From NCBI GenBank assembly GCA_007131555.1, contig SLQH01000095.1, forward strand, positions 1 to 16,172: a stretch of 16,172 bases of DNA, read 5' to 3'. This document shows, in pieces, positions 14,600-16,172 of this stretch. Both the position numbers and the translations under genes were made by a program. The notes below the pieces were generated by a model. That model was not told the DNA's origin, searched no databases, and was given only the letters and a program-made list of their open reading frames with translations. Numbering within the stretch: position 1 is the first letter of the stretch; the number at the start of each line of letters is the position of its first letter. The stretch is from Planctomycetota bacterium. Its GTDB lineage: Bacteria > Planctomycetota > UBA11346.

Positions 14600-15289
14600 A
14601 TGCCCGCTCCCCCACTCGCCCCTGATGACCTCCTGACCCGCCTCCAGGCCTGTGGCAGCCTGTTGGCCGAACTGCCGGCCAGTGCGCTGACTCAGTTGGC
14701 TCCGGCGGTCACCACCCATCGCTATCCGGCCGGGGCCCTGCTGTTCTGTCAGGACGAGCGGGCCGAGGGCTTCTTCGTCATCGAACAGGGGACGGTGACC
14801 GTGGCCCGTCTGGCCGCCGATGGTCGCGAACGGGTCCTGCATCGGTTCGGGCCCGGTGAGCTGGTCGGTGAGGTGCCGGTATTCCAGGGTGGGGCCTACC
14901 CCGCCACCGCCACGGCGGTCGATCAGGTCCAGGCCCTGCGGATCGGCCGGGACCGTTTCGTGACCATCGGCTCATCGCATCCTGACATCCTCTTCGATCT
15001 GCTGGCGGTCCTGGCCCAGCGTCTGCGCCACTTCGTGCGGACCATCGACGCCCTGGCCTTCAGCGATGTCCAGGCCCGTCTGGCCCGGGTCCTGCTGGAT
15101 GATCAGCGTGGCGGTGTGGTCCAGCTTCAGGGCACCAAAGCCCAGCTCGCCGCCCGCATCGGCACCGTCCCTGAGACCCTGAGCCGGACCCTGCGCAAGC
15201 TTGAGGCTGCCGGCTGCCTGCACGTCGACCGCCGCCGTATCCAGCTCCTGGATGCCGAGCGCCTGGAGGAGATCGCGGCTGGTGGATGA
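14600..15289 (+). CDS. Crp/Fnr-family transcriptional regulator
   Basis: A 229-residue DNA-binding regulator. Residues about 20-130 form the cyclic-nucleotide-binding-like beta-roll (FFVIEQGTVTVARLA, then RFGPGELVGEVPVFQGGAYPATATA). The arginine that holds the cAMP phosphate in Crp is not present (GGAYPATA), so cAMP is unlikely to be the ligand. A long dimerisation helix runs about 128-152. The winged helix-turn-helix is at 178-215 (KAQLAARIGTVPETLSRTLRKLEAAGCL), matching the Crp/Fnr signature. There is no Fnr-type cysteine cluster (cysteines only at 18, 50 and 206). ATG 14600 is chosen from domain length and the promoter position; it lacks a clear Shine-Dalgarno motif. An upstream in-frame extension to 14399 merely translates repeat DNA. 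It is flanked by repeat copies on both sides. Confidence 0.88.
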   Translation: MPAPPLAPDDLLTRLQACGSLLAELPASALTQLAPAVTTHRYPAGALLFCQDERAEGFFVIEQGTVTVARLAADGRERVLHRFGPGELVGEVPVFQGGAYPATATAVDQVQALRIGRDRFVTIGSSHPDILFDLLAVLAQRLRHFVRTIDALAFSDVQARLARVLLDDQRGGVVQLQGTKAQLAARIGTVPETLSRTLRKLEAAGCLHVDRRRIQLLDAERLEEIAAGG

Positions 15290-15387
15290 GGGCCATGAAG
15301 TCGGTTGCGTAAGCCGTGAGATTCTGTGAGCATCCGATCTCTTGGGAAAACCGAAATAACTCTGATTGTCCGATTGTGTCGTATGAG

Positions 15388-15741
15388 CAATGGAACTGCA
15401 CTAAGAGCTTGCGGGTTTCTCGGAATTGAACGCTGTTCCGTGGGTCCGTGACTACATGGCTCGGTGTCTTTAGTGGTCAATGCCTGAGAGAGCACAGAGA
15501 GATGACATGGCGCCTGACAATCACCCTTCTCTGTGTGCTCTGTGCTCTCTGTGGTGAAAATCAGACTGCTGGCTCATAGAATTGCGCTCGGGACCCTCCT
15601 CTTGAGGTTGTACTCGGTCCTTTTGCATCATCCCTGATGTGGTCAGCACACAGAAAACCCAGGGATAGACGCAAATGCGCTCGTTAACCTTCGTTCGCTC
15701 ATGGTCAATGAGTTCAAGCGCTTCTGAGTGCAGTTCCATTG
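15388..15741. repeat. Dispersed repeat, copy B, with 15-bp terminal inverted repeats
   Basis: The element is bounded by CAATGGAACTGCACT (15388-15402) and its exact reverse complement AGTGCAGTTCCATTG (15727-15741). Its left half (15391-15583) is homologous to copy A at 14018-14225. It also contains a 13-bp inverted repeat, AGAGAGCACAGAG 15487-15499 with CTCTGTGCTCTCT 15538-15550. The right half contains GGACCCTCCTCT (15591-15602) and CCTGATGTGGTCA (15633-15645), both found again at 956-1172. No transposase is encoded. The gap 15290-15387 between the regulator and this element holds nothing recognisable. Confidence 0.7.
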
Positions 15742-15772
15742 TCCGGATTCATGGAAGTCTATTAAGCGGGTC

Positions 15773-16172
15773 TTATTGTTGATCCTCTGAAGACTCCTTG
15801 TCGTTCTGGGATTCCTGTTCTTTCTCTAGGACCAGCTGTCCGTGGGCGAATGTTCCTGATGATTGCACCGTGCCGTCTTCATTGTAGAGCGCATAAGCAC
15901 CATGGAGGACGCCATTGTCATACCGATATTCAGCCCACTTGGTGCCGTCTTCCCGGTACCATTGCTCCAGGCCGTGGCGTTGATTGTGTTCATTGAAACT
16001 CAGAGACCGCATCTTTTGACCATTGTGATACATCTGTCGCAGGTGTTGATCAATGATCCCATTCTGGATGCTCAGGGTTATGGTATAGTTGTCCATTTTG
16101 CGTTCGAAAACACCCGTATAGGGCTCAGCAACGCCGAGGGGGTGAATGACTCCGTTGATGTATTCAAGGTCA
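15773..16172 (-). CDS. MORN-repeat (YwqK-type) protein, partial (5' end outside window)
   Basis: The frame is open from the stop codon at 15773-15775 to the right window edge, about 132 residues; the true start lies outside. The apparent ATG at 16096 is internal, because the preceding codons read YTGVFERK, which fits the family pattern. Repeats of about 23 residues built on Y..NG...(H)G....Y..DG are visible (RQMYHNGQKMRSL, HGLEQWYREDGTKWAEYRYDNGVLHGAYALYNEDGT). This is the MORN-like fold often annotated as YwqK-family antitoxin, though many members have no proven toxin partner. The C-terminus (EKEQESQNDKESSEDQQ) is charged. It ends 31 bases from the right inverted repeat of copy B. Confidence 0.75.
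   Translation of the reverse strand, partial: DLEYINGVIHPLGVAEPYTGVFERKMDNYTITLSIQNGIIDQHLRQMYHNGQKMRSLSFNEHNQRHGLEQWYREDGTKWAEYRYDNGVLHGAYALYNEDGTVQSSGTFAHGQLVLEKEQESQNDKESSEDQQ

Noticed and set aside
15521..15739. Minus-strand 72-codon frame ending HHREHRAHREG
   Set aside because: It lies within repeat copy B and its C-terminus is translated repeat sequence.

Overview
The window is GC-rich bacterial DNA with short intergenic gaps, GTG as well as ATG starts and clear Shine-Dalgarno motifs. No rRNA or tRNA gene was seen, so the host cannot be fixed. The hairpin-rich intergenic repeats, the degenerate CACAGAG and CACGAAGG repeat arrays, and the mix of secreted beta-helix protein, FHA/GAF/SpoIIE phosphatase and mannosylfructose-type genes fit an environmental member of the Planctomycetota/Verrucomicrobiota/Lentisphaerota group. 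That placement is inference, not proof.

Layout. (1) 1-2555, minus strand: a compatible-solute unit. A GT4 enzyme very close in sequence to mannosylfructose-phosphate synthase (1173-2555) is followed by a HAD phosphatase of the mannosylfructose-phosphate phosphatase type (1-955, cut by the window edge) that carries an extra C-terminal domain. (2) 2584-4649, plus strand: a CDF zinc-type metal exporter and a C45-like Ntn amidohydrolase. They are separated by a perfect 34-bp palindrome that overlaps the exporter's stop codon and a possible promoter for the hydrolase. (3) 4650-5210: a non-coding cluster of REP-like hairpins. (4) 5211-6893: two divergent exported proteins of unknown function, a lipoprotein and a small secreted protein, both with acidic C-termini. 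(5) 6894-7387: a non-coding segment dominated by a 29-bp perfect inverted repeat that encloses smaller hairpins. (6) 7388-10175: an operon of an FHA-GAF-SpoIIE-type phosphatase and a YqhD-type aldehyde reductase. (7) 10313-13689: two translationally coupled secreted proteins, a beta-helix protein and an alpha/beta-hydrolase-like protein with an Ig-like C-terminal domain. (8) 13758-16172: a small orphan ORF, a Crp/Fnr-type regulator embedded in MITE-like repeats, and a truncated MORN-repeat (YwqK-type) gene.

How the parts may work together. The left end supports synthesis of a sugar-phosphate osmolyte and its dephosphorylation. The middle operon pairs a regulatory phosphatase with an NADPH-dependent aldehyde reductase, which would suit a stress or detoxification role. 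The secreted pair looks built for extracellular polymer or glycan work. No complete, obviously new defence or mobile system was found. The most unexplained signals are the structured non-coding segments (3553-3586, 6980-7216 and the repeat family around the Crp gene).
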